DNA of 64,000 nt. Origin: an uncultured Akkermansia sp. (lineage in GTDB: Bacteria > Verrucomicrobiota > Verrucomicrobiia > Verrucomicrobiales > Akkermansiaceae). The stretch's first letter is position 1. Each line of letters begins with the position of its first letter. Shown piece by piece: positions 28,880 through 38,229 of this stretch. Both the position numbers and the translations under genes were made by a program. The stretch is from contig CANRET010000002.1 in the NCBI GenBank assembly GCA_947629715.1, positions 1 through 64,000 on the forward strand, in the 5' to 3' direction. The notes beneath the pieces are model-generated. The model was not told where the DNA came from and searched no databases. It was given only the letters and a program-made list of their open reading frames with translations.

Positions 28880-30196
28880 CTAGGGTTCATGCACCATGAA
28901 TTTGAGTTCGGCTTCGCAGGTGACTTCGCCGTTGACAAGGCAGCGTCCGGTAGCCACTCCGATGGCGCCGCGCATCTTGGTAAGCTCTGTTTCGATGATG
29001 AGTACATCGCCCGGCTCCACAGGACGCCGCCATTTCACCTTGTCGCAGCTCATAAAGTAGCCGATCTTTCCTTGGTTTTCAGGGATTCGCAGCATGAGGA
29101 TGGATGCGACCTGCGCCATGGCCTCTACCTGCAGCACGCCAGGCATGACGGGGCGCCCCGGGAAATGCCCCTGGAAGAAAAGTTCGTTCATGGTGAGGTT
29201 TTTCTGCCCCACGCACTTGGTGTCCCCCTCGAACCCCAAAATACGGTCCACCAACAAGAACGGGTAACGATGCGGCAATAGCTTGAGAACCTCGGATGTG
29301 TTCAGTACAGCGTCTCCCGTCGGCAGCGCCACGGGCTTGGGACGCATGGCCTCCATACTCTCGTAGGTTTTCTGCATTTTTGCCGCCATCTGCGTATTGA
29401 TGCCATGACCGGGCATGATCGCTATCACATGGCCGAGAATGCGGCGCCCATTTAAGATGAGGTCGCCCATGAGGTCCATGGCTTTGTGGCGAGCGCACTC
29501 GTTGTGATGGCGCAAACCGCCGGCACAGATGTACTGGTCGCCTTTGATGACGATGGCATTGTCCAGTGTGCCGCCCTGAATGAGCCCTTTGTCGAGCAAG
29601 GGCTGGATGTCTTCGTAGAAACAGAAGGTGCGAGCATCCGCCAGCTCTTTCTCGTAAATTTCCGGATTGATCTCCGAGCTGAAATACTGAGTCACTCGTC
29701 CGCCCGGTCCCACCGCCGTGAGCGATATGCGAAATTTCCTGTCCGGCAGAATGACAATCTGCGAACCGTTCCTGGTCTCCACACTCATCGGCTCGCGAAT
29801 GTCCCATACCGTCAGAGAGGCATCCTGTTCCACAATGCCAGCCTGTTTGATGAGCTTCACAAACGGCGCCGCCGATCCATCGCAAATAGGCGGCTCATTC
29901 GCGTCCATCTCGATAATCGCATTATCCACTCCCATGCCAGTGAGCGAAGAAAGCACGTGCTCGACCGTGTGTACGTTGACGGAACCTTCCGCCAGCGTCG
30001 TTGCGCGCTCTACGGTCTGCACATTAGCCGCTGAGGCGTCAATAAACGGCTTGTCCGGCAAATCAATGCGCCGAAACTTCAGTCCGGTATTCGGATCTGC
30101 CGGCTTGAGCGTCAGCTTCACCGCTTGTCCGGTGTGCAATGATGTTCCTTGTATCGATGCCGCTTTGGCGAGTGTCTTTTGCTTCTCCGTGACCAT
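28880..30196 (-). CDS. lpxC-fabZ: Fused LpxC deacetylase / FabZ 3-hydroxyacyl-ACP dehydratase
   Basis: N-terminal LpxC (SIQGTSLHTGQAV, TVEHVLSSLTGMGVDNAIIE); C-terminal FabZ (LLPHRYPFLLVDRI, FFQGHFPGRPVMPGVLQVEAMAQ). Confidence 0.95.
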   Translation of the reverse strand: MVTEKQKTLAKAASIQGTSLHTGQAVKLTLKPADPNTGLKFRRIDLPDKPFIDASAANVQTVERATTLAEGSVNVHTVEHVLSSLTGMGVDNAIIEMDANEPPICDGSAAPFVKLIKQAGIVEQDASLTVWDIREPMSVETRNGSQIVILPDRKFRISLTAVGPGGRVTQYFSSEINPEIYEKELADARTFCFYEDIQPLLDKGLIQGGTLDNAIVIKGDQYICAGGLRHHNECARHKAMDLMGDLILNGRRILGHVIAIMPGHGINTQMAAKMQKTYESMEAMRPKPVALPTGDAVLNTSEVLKLLPHRYPFLLVDRILGFEGDTKCVGQKNLTMNELFFQGHFPGRPVMPGVLQVEAMAQVASILMLRIPENQGKIGYFMSCDKVKWRRPVEPGDVLIIETELTKMRGAIGVATGRCLVNGEVTCEAELKFMVHEP

Positions 30197-30405
30197 AACT
30201 TGCCCGCATTCTACTCTTTCCCGGCCTTTTTGTGAAGCGAAAAATCCGGAGAGCTGCATTTACAGCCGCGCACTCAAGTGTACTGACCTGAAAAATTGGA
30301 GCGCCTTAAATTTTGCCTTGTAACCACACGCCGCCACCTGCAGTTGTCGCCGACTTTCGTGTCATGCGATTTTCGCTTTTTTGGCGATTGGTGACAAAAT
30401 TGTAC

Positions 30406-30433
30406 TTGACATGTCCGAACAGTAGGGTACCAT
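30406..30433 (+). promoter_or_regulatory. Putative sigma-70 promoter of rpmH
   Basis: TTGACA (30406-30411), 16-bp spacer, TACCAT (30428-30433), upstream of rpmH. Confidence 0.55.
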
Positions 30434-30481
30434 AGGCGCTCGCGCGCTGGGCGCGGAACCTTTCAGTTACCCGTAAAGAAT

Positions 30482-30667
30482 ATGAGCAAAAGAACCTATC
30501 AGCCTTCCAAGCGTTGCCGCAAGCGTCAGTTCGGATTCCGCGCACGCATGGCGTCTAAGAACGGGCGCGCCCTGTTGGCTCGCCGCCGCGCTAAGGGTCG
30601 CAAGCGTCTGCTGCCGAAGGGCGCCGAGGTGCATTACAAGCGCCACACTGTCCAGCATGGCGTGTAA
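30482..30667 (+). CDS. rpmH: 50S ribosomal protein L34
   Basis: [43 protein letters not shown]. Confidence 0.97.
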   Translation: MSKRTYQPSKRCRKRQFGFRARMASKNGRALLARRRAKGRKRLLPKGAEVHYKRHTVQHGV

Positions 30668-30749
30668 GCCCTGGTGAGTGCGGAGCGACCCGCAGACCGG
30701 GGAACGCTGAACACGCCCACCGGAGATGCAACTGAGGCGCCAGCATACC

Positions 30750-31094
30750 ATGAAGCGAACCGGGGAGTTCGCTTACGTGCGTGCGCAAGGCAGCTCCGAT
30801 GCAGGACGCTGCTTCGTTTTGAGTACGGCGCCCATGCTGCAGGGAAAGGCGGAGCGGCATTCTCGTTTCGGCGTTATCGCAACCAAACGAATGGGGAACG
30901 CCGTGGTGCGCAACAGGCTGAGGCGCCAAGTGCGGGAACTTCTTCGGGAGCAGGGAGATGCCTTGGGCAAGGGACTTTACGTGGTGGTAGTCGTGCGGCG
31001 CGGCGCAGTCGGGGCGGATTATGAGACACTGCGCAGGGAAATGAAGAGACTGATAGCGCGCTGCGAGAAAAAAACGATGGAAAAGACATGCTGA
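30750..31094 (+). CDS. rnpA: Ribonuclease P protein component
   Basis: RFGVIATKRMGNAVVRNRLRRQVRELLRE; position between rpmH and yidD. Confidence 0.93.
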   Translation: MKRTGEFAYVRAQGSSDAGRCFVLSTAPMLQGKAERHSRFGVIATKRMGNAVVRNRLRRQVRELLREQGDALGKGLYVVVVVRRGAVGADYETLRREMKRLIARCEKKTMEKTC

Positions 31095-31339
31095 AGAAAG
31101 CCCTCATACTGCCGGTACGATTTTACCAGCGCTACCTGAGCAAACCGCTGCATGCGGCGTGCGGACCGATGTCCGGTTGCCGTTTCAAACCGAGTTGTTC
31201 GGCTTATTTCATTGAAGCAGTGGAGGTTCATGGAGCCTTCAAGGGAGCGGCACTGGGAGTATGGCGCATCCTGCGCTGCAATCCCTGGGGCGGATGCGGG
31301 TATGATCCGGTTCCTCCGAAAGTTCAAAAAAAACACTAA
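31088..31339 (+). CDS. yidD: Membrane protein insertion efficiency factor YidD
   Basis: RFYQRYLSKPLHAACGPMSGCRFKPSCSAYFIEAVEVHGAFKGAALGVWRILRCNPWGGCGYDPVP. Confidence 0.96.
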   Translation: MLKKALILPVRFYQRYLSKPLHAACGPMSGCRFKPSCSAYFIEAVEVHGAFKGAALGVWRILRCNPWGGCGYDPVPPKVQKKH

Positions 31340-31348
31340 TAACACACT

Positions 31349-33241
31349 ATGGACAAAACAGGTTGGTTCGTTGTGACAATTTGTGCGATCCTGCTCGGGA
31401 TCAACTGGTATTATTCCACTCCGCAGCCACCGGACGGCTCCTCCCCTGCAGCTCAGCAGGCAATCGCTTCAGGTGATTCTGCGACCCCTGTGACGGATGT
31501 TGTCACGGAGGAGGCGGCGCAGGAAACAGCTCCCGCGCCGGAAGCTTCTGCCGATTCCGAGGCTCAGACGGTCGCCACGCTCATTTCCCGCAATTCGAAA
31601 GGGCGGGAAATCGCCAAGTTTGAGTTCCGGAACATCGGCGGCTCTGTTAGCAGCGTGGAGATGGTCGGCAAGGCAATCAACAGCACCAAAGGAGATTTGC
31701 AGGATCCCGTGAAACTCAACTCGCAGGTGCAGCAGGGCATTGGCACACTCATGTTCGGGTTGAGCGCAGACAAAGCCCCTGTGTTCGATCGCACGGATTA
31801 CCACGTTGTTCCGGAGGAGACGAATGAGAAGCAGGTGACGCTGGAAGGGCGATTGAACGACCTTCGCATTGTGAAAACGTACGCTCTCGTGCCACTTCAA
31901 GCGGGTGAAAAGACGGTAGAGGGCAATGCCTACTGCTTGCAGCTCACTGTGCAGATCCAAAACATGGGCGACAAAACTCGTCGCGCCAAAAATTGGGGTT
32001 TGTATGCAGGTGGCGCCGGTCCTATTTCGCCGACGGAGTGGTCGCAGTTCACCTATTACATCCGTAACGAGAATAAGTCATTCCACAAAGAAAGCACCGG
32101 CAGTTTCCGTCCGTGGTTCGGTAGCGCAAAAGAGCGCGTGGTGGAAAGCGGAGAAGATCCCATTGCGTGGGCAGGCGTGATGAATCAGTATTATGCCACG
32201 CTGGTGCAGCCAGGGGGCGGCAAAGGAGCGGACTCCTACTACGCTGCGCCGCTGCACAACATTATCTTACCGGGTAAGGAGCGCAAAGTCGCCGAGGGAG
32301 TGGAGAGCGCCGTGGGTATGCCGGAGTTCACTCTGGCAGCGGCGGCTCCAGGCGCAGCAGGCGGCGTGCAGACCCTCTCCTACACCATCTTTGCCGGACC
32401 GAAGCTCAACCTCATGCTCAATGAGATGATCGAAGAGATCCCCAAGATTGACCATATCATGGACTACGGAATCTTCCATGTCATCAGCTATCCCATGAAC
32501 TGGCTTATCAATGTATTCTACGGCTGGTTCGGCAACTGGGGATGGGCCATTGTAGCCATGACCTTTGTGGTTCGCCTGCTCATCTGGCCTCTCTACAGGA
32601 AGAGCTACACGAGCATGAAGAGCATGAGCCTCCTGCAGCCCAAAGTGAAAGAAATCCGCGAAAAATATGCCAATGACCAGCAGAAAGCCAGTCTGGAGAT
32701 GATGAATCTGTACCGTGAGTACGGCGTGTCGCCTTTGGGAGGTTGTCTGCCCATGTTTTTGCAGATTCCCATTTTCTTCTCATTCTTCTACGTATTGCAG
32801 ACGGCTGCAGAATTCCGGGGCGCTCCCTTCATCGGTTGGGTGCATGATTTGTCCCAAATGGACACCGTATGCATTTTGCCGATTCTCGGGTATGACTTGC
32901 CAATAAACGTGCTGCCCGTCGTGATGGCTGTCACCATGCTGCTGCAGATGCGCATGACTCCGCAAGTGGGAGGCGATCCGATGCAGCAGCGCATCATGAA
33001 GCTCATGCCGCTCTTCTTTTTCGCTTTCTGCTACTACTACCCGAGCGCGCTGGCTCTCTACTGGACCACCACGAATCTCATCTCTATCATTCAGACGTGG
33101 ATCATTCGGCGCCTGCCCCAGCCGGAGCTGCGTAAGACCTCCAAGCAGAAGGGGCCGAGGCGCAAAAGTCTTATGGAACGCATGATTGACGCTCAGAAGG
33201 CTGCTATGGCTGAGCAACAGACCCGGCAGAAGCGCGGATGA
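31349..33241 (+). CDS. yidC: Membrane protein insertase YidC
   Basis: Periplasmic domain plus NWGWAIVAMTFVVRLLIWPLYRKSYTSMKSM...PLGGCLPMFLQIPIFFSFFYVL. Confidence 0.97.
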   Translation: MDKTGWFVVTICAILLGINWYYSTPQPPDGSSPAAQQAIASGDSATPVTDVVTEEAAQETAPAPEASADSEAQTVATLISRNSKGREIAKFEFRNIGGSVSSVEMVGKAINSTKGDLQDPVKLNSQVQQGIGTLMFGLSADKAPVFDRTDYHVVPEETNEKQVTLEGRLNDLRIVKTYALVPLQAGEKTVEGNAYCLQLTVQIQNMGDKTRRAKNWGLYAGGAGPISPTEWSQFTYYIRNENKSFHKESTGSFRPWFGSAKERVVESGEDPIAWAGVMNQYYATLVQPGGGKGADSYYAAPLHNIILPGKERKVAEGVESAVGMPEFTLAAAAPGAAGGVQTLSYTIFAGPKLNLMLNEMIEEIPKIDHIMDYGIFHVISYPMNWLINVFYGWFGNWGWAIVAMTFVVRLLIWPLYRKSYTSMKSMSLLQPKVKEIREKYANDQQKASLEMMNLYREYGVSPLGGCLPMFLQIPIFFSFFYVLQTAAEFRGAPFIGWVHDLSQMDTVCILPILGYDLPINVLPVVMAVTMLLQMRMTPQVGGDPMQQRIMKLMPLFFFAFCYYYPSALALYWTTTNLISIIQTWIIRRLPQPELRKTSKQKGPRRKSLMERMIDAQKAAMAEQQTRQKRG

Positions 33242-33302
33242 AATCATGATCTGCGATTTGGGAATCATGGGCGAGAGAATGCAGAAATTTCCGGACATGT
33301 AT

Positions 33303-34298
33303 ATGAAGCATAGTGTGTACACATGGGTGACGATTGCGGCGTTGGCGCTGGCGGTCGCGGGCTGTGAGCGCAAGTCGGAATGGAGCGTAGATTACGACGG
33401 GACCATGAAGGAGGTGGCGGCGCAGGACGGTCTGGCTTTGGTGTTGGTGGATGGTCCGGGGTGGAACGCGCCGAGTGTGCAGCTGAGTCGCAACCTGCTC
33501 AAAAGTCAGGAATTCAGAGAGTTTGTGCGCGAGAATCGCATCCGTCTTATTGAAGTTGCAATCCCCGATCCTCGGGGAAGGGGAGTTAGTCCCAAGCGGG
33601 CTGAGGAGCTTGATAAGGTGGTGCTTCGGTACGACGTTCACGGGCTTCCGCATTTGGCTTTGTCGGATAGCGCAGGCTTTTCCTACGCTGTGGTGAATGA
33701 GACGAATGCGAGAGAGGGGATGAGGGTATTGCGAGAGGGGATGGAGTTTCGCAGAGCTTTTGAGACGAAGCTGACGGCTGCGAAGGCGGCTCAAGGGGAT
33801 GAACGCGTGGGATTGTTGATGCAGGCGCGTGAGATGCTGCCTGAGAATTGGCGCACCAAATATCCCGGATTGGACGACGCTATCATCGAGAGTGATCCGG
33901 AGGATAAGACCGGGTTGAAAGGAATGCGCGACCGGCGCCAACTGTTTCGGGATCAGCTGGAGGAGTTGAACAAAGAGGCAGACAAACGCATGGGAGATTT
34001 GAAGGGCGTGCCTCAGCCGGAAGCGCTGCAACGTCTGAGTACGGCGTTGATTCAGCTCTCAAGGGAAAAGACCTGGCTGCCGGAGGTGCAGTATCGCATT
34101 TTCAAAACGATTGCTATATGCTTCCTGAGTGAGAAACGCATCGGTGAGGCGCAGATCTGGTTGCAGAAGGCCGTGGATGCTGATCCGGAATCTCCTGATG
34201 CGGAGAATTTGCGCAAAGAGATTGTTCGCTTGCAAAAGGGAGAGGAGGAGAAAAAGAAGTCGTCGGATGAACCCGTCTCTCAGCCGACTGAGAAGTAA
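33303..34298 (+). CDS. Putative lipoprotein with cysteine-less thioredoxin-like domain and TPR-like C-terminus
   Basis: Lipobox ALAVAGC; YDVHGLPHLALSDSAG resembles a thioredoxin cis-Pro loop; GWNAPS where CxxC would be. Confidence 0.5.
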   Translation: MKHSVYTWVTIAALALAVAGCERKSEWSVDYDGTMKEVAAQDGLALVLVDGPGWNAPSVQLSRNLLKSQEFREFVRENRIRLIEVAIPDPRGRGVSPKRAEELDKVVLRYDVHGLPHLALSDSAGFSYAVVNETNAREGMRVLREGMEFRRAFETKLTAAKAAQGDERVGLLMQAREMLPENWRTKYPGLDDAIIESDPEDKTGLKGMRDRRQLFRDQLEELNKEADKRMGDLKGVPQPEALQRLSTALIQLSREKTWLPEVQYRIFKTIAICFLSEKRIGEAQIWLQKAVDADPESPDAENLRKEIVRLQKGEEEKKKSSDEPVSQPTEK

Positions 34299-34371
34299 AC
34301 TTCGGACGTCTGCACGTGTTCGTTCACAAGGACGGTGCGTCATGCAAAGCTCTGCTCCGGCGGTGGGGAAG

Positions 34372-35724
34372 TTATGGATGCAAACCGGCTGTCTGTCGCG
34401 CTAATTTCCAGCATGCGGCGAATGAGTTTGCAAAGTCTTGGGGGCGACGTTGCAGCCACGCGTCAATGACAGATGGAGGGAAAGGGATGACTGCTGAAAC
34501 TTCTGCGGCAGGAAAGCGAACTTTGCCGTCGAACTGGGAGGTGTAGAGCTGCACGTGCTCCATGCCGGTGGCAGGGGAAGGAGGAAGCTTAGCGACGGCG
34601 CGAAGCGGAATGCCTTCGGAGATGCCGAGTTCTTCTGCCAGCTCACGGCGCGCGGCTCTCTCGTAATCCTCTCCGGCATCGAGATGGCCTGCGGCGGAAG
34701 AATCCCATACGCCCGGGTGACGATCTTTGAGCAGGGAGCGCTTTTGCAGCAGACAATCTCCGTGTTTGTTGAACACGAGAATATGCACGGCGCGGTGGAT
34801 CAGCCCTCGTTCATGCACCTCTCGACGCGAGGCTTGTTTCAGGACGTTGTCCTGTTCATCCGCCACGTCAAAAAGTTCGTCCTCTCGCTGAGGTAGGTCT
34901 GCCAACGGGTTGGGGTCGTACTCCCGGGTGAGGTCAATCCATTGCTGCAGGTTCAGCTCCTCCGCCCGTGCGGTGGGGGAGATGCCGAGTCGGGCGGATA
35001 CTTCAGCCCAGGGAGGGGCGGGTGGCAGGTGCTTGTGCATTTGCTTCCGACGACAAGCGAAGCAGCGGCGCATAAGTTCATCCATCAGCCGACGATCATA
35101 CACCGGCATGCGGCGATGATCGCGCGGTATGAGAAGGAGGACCGCAGAGTCGATTTTCGGTTGCGGACGGAATGCAGTCGGCGGCACAAGTCGCATGAGT
35201 TTGCCTTCCCAATTCATCTGCATGCGCAGGGAGAGAAGACCGTAGGCAGAATTTCCGGGTTGCGCGAGGATGCGATCCACAAGCTCTTTTTGCAGCATGA
35301 TGACGGCGCGGCTGCAGGGGCTTTCGCCATGCAGAAAGTTTGCCAGGATGGCACCGCCTGACGAATACGGCAGATTGCCCAGGAACTTCACCGGCTGCTC
35401 TGCAAAGAGACGGCGCGGATCCCAGGTCGCAGCGTCCGCCTGATGCACTTCCACATGCGGGTCGTTTGCCCAGCGGGTGCGTTGGTAGTCCGCGAGGCGT
35501 TTATCGAACTCCACGAGGATGAGTTTGCGGCAGAGCGGGGCGACGATTTCCGTGAGAGATCCTGCGCCGGGACCCACCTCGACAATGCAATCCTCCGGCG
35601 CGGGGGCCAGTAGCTCCACGATGGCGTGCGCGATGTTTTCATCCGTGAGAAAATTTTGTCCGAGAGCCTTGGACGGAGTGATGCCGTACTGCTCCAGCAC
35701 CGCGCGTATTTGAGAGGCGTTCAT
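34372..35724 (-). CDS. rsmA: Fusion: 16S rRNA dimethyltransferase RsmA (KsgA) plus C-terminal Nudix hydrolase
   Basis: N-term SKALGQNFLTDENIAHAIVE, VEVGPGAGSLTEIV, FLGNLPYSSGG; C-term Nudix box GHLDAGEDYERAARRELAEELGI in one uninterrupted frame. Confidence 0.92.
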   Translation of the reverse strand: MNASQIRAVLEQYGITPSKALGQNFLTDENIAHAIVELLAPAPEDCIVEVGPGAGSLTEIVAPLCRKLILVEFDKRLADYQRTRWANDPHVEVHQADAATWDPRRLFAEQPVKFLGNLPYSSGGAILANFLHGESPCSRAVIMLQKELVDRILAQPGNSAYGLLSLRMQMNWEGKLMRLVPPTAFRPQPKIDSAVLLLIPRDHRRMPVYDRRLMDELMRRCFACRRKQMHKHLPPAPPWAEVSARLGISPTARAEELNLQQWIDLTREYDPNPLADLPQREDELFDVADEQDNVLKQASRREVHERGLIHRAVHILVFNKHGDCLLQKRSLLKDRHPGVWDSSAAGHLDAGEDYERAARRELAEELGISEGIPLRAVAKLPPSPATGMEHVQLYTSQFDGKVRFPAAEVSAVIPFPPSVIDAWLQRRPQDFANSFAACWKLARQTAGLHP

Positions 35725-36620
35725 GAGCGGGGAGAGGAGGTGAAATGCTGCCACCCGCCGCTGAGAGGGGCGGACGTTTTTTGCGCGAGCCGACCGATGG
35801 CAGTGAGATTGAACCGGGCGCACAATGCCTCTGCGTCATCCGGAGGCAGGGCGAGTAACAGCTCGTAATCTTCGCCATCGTGGAGAGCCTGGGCAGGCGT
35901 GCACCCCGTATGGAGCGGCAGGCTCGCTTCGTCGATCTCATACCCGCATCCGCTCGCTGCAGCAAGGCGGGGAAGATCGGCCGCCAAGCCATCGGAGAGG
36001 TCCATGACGGCGTGTGGGCGTGGGCTGGCGAATTGCAACGCGCGCGCCAATTCAATGCGTGGAGTGAAAGTGAGGTGACGCCCGGAGGCAAAGGAACCGC
36101 CAAGAGCCCCCGAGACGCAGAGAATATCGCCGGGTTTTCCGCCGCTGCGCAGGAAGGAGCGTCCGTGCTCCACACGACCAGTGAGGGCTACATTGACGAC
36201 AAGTCCCGGCGTCGGCAGGGAACAGGTTTCACCTCCGGCGATGGAAACGCCGAAGACGGCGGCAATTTCGGACAGCCCTGCGTAGATTTCTTCCAGATCC
36301 TCCACACTGCGCTGCGGGTGTGTCACCAGGGTAATGAGAGCATGTTCCGGGATGCCGCCCATGGCTGCAATGTCCGAGAGAGCACGCGCCAGGGCTTTGC
36401 GTCCGATAAGGCGTGGCGGCGTGTCTGTGGTAAAGTGGATTCCTTCTGCCACGGCATCCGCCTTGAGCAAGGTGTCCACGTGATCGTCACGCCGCACGAC
36501 GGCACAGTCGTCCCCGGGACCGAGGAGGAGATGGTGCGTCGTCCTCGGCAGGTGGCGAAGCAGTCTGTCAAGGACCTCCTTTTCTCCGAGCTCGCGCAGG
36601 GATGTGGAAGTGACTTTCAT
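35721..36620 (-). CDS. thiL: Thiamine-monophosphate kinase
   Basis: GPGDDCAVV, ALARALSDIAAMGGIPEHALITL, GGETCSLP, VMDLSDGLAADLPRLA. Confidence 0.93.
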   Translation of the reverse strand: MKVTSTSLRELGEKEVLDRLLRHLPRTTHHLLLGPGDDCAVVRRDDHVDTLLKADAVAEGIHFTTDTPPRLIGRKALARALSDIAAMGGIPEHALITLVTHPQRSVEDLEEIYAGLSEIAAVFGVSIAGGETCSLPTPGLVVNVALTGRVEHGRSFLRSGGKPGDILCVSGALGGSFASGRHLTFTPRIELARALQFASPRPHAVMDLSDGLAADLPRLAAASGCGYEIDEASLPLHTGCTPAQALHDGEDYELLLALPPDDAEALCARFNLTAIGRLAQKTSAPLSGGWQHFTSSPRS

Positions 36621-37465
36621 GGGGCGGATGGGGTCATGGACAGCAGCAGAGCGGCTCCCACGGAAATGGCGTTGAAGCAGAAATGCGCCAGAATGGGAGC
36701 TGCAAGAGTACGTGTTTTCACGTAAAGTCGGCATTGAAGCAGGGCAAATACGAAGAGGGAAATGAGCTGAGGCAGCGAAAAGTGGATGGCGGCAAATGCC
36801 AGCGAAGAGATGAGGGTTGCCGTGATGCCGCCCCGGCAATTGCGAAGCGCGTTGAAAAGAAAACCGCGAAAGAAGCATTCCTCGCAGATGGGAGCAATGA
36901 TGAGCGCCTGGATAATGATATAGCTGCGGAGTGTCCAATCTCCTTTCAAAATCATGACCACGGTATCCTGGTACAGCTCACTGTCGGTGGCGTCGGCAAT
37001 AGCTTTCATGCATCCGGAGGTTTCGAAAAACACGTTGAAAGCGACGGAAAGGGATACCACGGACAGCACGGGAAGCAGACGCTCTCGCAGCGGAGTCGGG
37101 CGGTGCAGCCCCATTTCATTCGTGTGCCCGGTGACATGAACCAGGCGCAGGAGGAAGGGCAGGTAGATGACCAGCATGACGACGCAGGAAATGAGCATGG
37201 ATTTTATGGAAACATCCGTCGGTTCGCTTTTTTCAACGGATGGAATGCTGGCAAGCGCCAGGAGCGTAAAAGTGAACAAGACGCTCAGTGTGTCAAATAT
37301 GTTTGGAAAAGATGAACCGGGGAAGAGAGGAATGGGAGGCAGCTTTTGTTCGGTGGAGCGGCGGCGGGATGTCAGCGTTGCAATGCCCCTCTGCACAAGC
37401 GGTAGCCAGCATAGAAGTACGGCAACGGCGATGATGGCGATGTTCCAGATGTGGTAAGCAGGCAT
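36617..37465 (-). CDS. CPBP-family intramembrane metalloprotease
   Basis: EECFFRGFLFNALR and SLAFAAIHF motifs, multi-TM. Confidence 0.88.
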   Translation of the reverse strand: MPAYHIWNIAIIAVAVLLCWLPLVQRGIATLTSRRRSTEQKLPPIPLFPGSSFPNIFDTLSVLFTFTLLALASIPSVEKSEPTDVSIKSMLISCVVMLVIYLPFLLRLVHVTGHTNEMGLHRPTPLRERLLPVLSVVSLSVAFNVFFETSGCMKAIADATDSELYQDTVVMILKGDWTLRSYIIIQALIIAPICEECFFRGFLFNALRNCRGGITATLISSLAFAAIHFSLPQLISLFVFALLQCRLYVKTRTLAAPILAHFCFNAISVGAALLLSMTPSAP

Positions 37466-37478
37466 GATTGGTTCAGGG

Positions 37479-38228
37479 TCAGGGGAGATGCCACGAGGCG
37501 CGGAGGCGGGAGTATTCTGCGCGAGGCAGGAGAATGTACATCGGGTGACGTGCCGGATCGAGGCGGGCGATGATGGCCCGCAGGTTTGCTTCCGCTATGG
37601 CGGTGCAGCCGGCGGTAGGAGCCGCACCGTCCCGTCGCCAGATGTGAAAGAAGATCGAGGAGCCTGCGCCTGCTATCGGTCGCCCCGGCGTCTCCCAGGT
37701 ATTGTGGCAGATGAGCAGCTTGATGCTGTGTGCATAGTCTGTCTGCCGCATTTGTTCCTTGAGTTCCCCCGGCGTGGCGGCAGGATGATTTAAGCGGATG
37801 TGTCGATTGTAAAGTCGAGGTTGCGAGGGATCCGAGACCCAGAGATCGCACGGTCCGACACGTACTTCGGGAATGCGGCGGTGGTGTTTTATCGGAGTTT
37901 TGTTGGTCGTCCAGAGGCCCCCAATGAGAAAGACGCCGGCCGGGGAGCGACCGTCTCCTTCGCGCTTGATTGTGACGCCGCGCGGGTTGGAGTGCACCCC
38001 CAGCCCCCACGCCAGTCCGGTGCGTCCGAGTCGTCCCGGTATCGGACCCAGCACGCGCGCCCATCGACCGTCCGGCTGCTTCTCCACGAGAGAGAGGGAA
38101 ACAGTCGAGCTATTCCATCCATCGGCTATGCCGAGAACGGCCTGACTGCAATCGGTCGGCAATTGGGCGAAAGCCGCACAGAAGCTCAGCACGGCGGCAG
38201 TGAGGATGGAGAAGGCTGCCTTCATCAA
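37479..38228 (-). CDS. L,D-transpeptidase (YkuD-like), secreted
   Basis: Signal peptide; SIFFHIWRRDGAAPTAGCTAI catalytic His/Cys motif. Confidence 0.85.
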   Translation of the reverse strand: MMKAAFSILTAAVLSFCAAFAQLPTDCSQAVLGIADGWNSSTVSLSLVEKQPDGRWARVLGPIPGRLGRTGLAWGLGVHSNPRGVTIKREGDGRSPAGVFLIGGLWTTNKTPIKHHRRIPEVRVGPCDLWVSDPSQPRLYNRHIRLNHPAATPGELKEQMRQTDYAHSIKLLICHNTWETPGRPIAGAGSSIFFHIWRRDGAAPTAGCTAIAEANLRAIIARLDPARHPMYILLPRAEYSRLRASWHLP

Positions 38229-38229
38229 T

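Noticed and set aside
28880-30196. LpxC-FabZ fusion as a novelty
   Set aside because: This fusion is already known in Bacteroidetes and related lineages; reported only as a feature.
30340-30482. Possible oriC/dnaA region upstream of rpmH
   Set aside because: No dnaA gene and no convincing cluster of TTATCCACA boxes seen.
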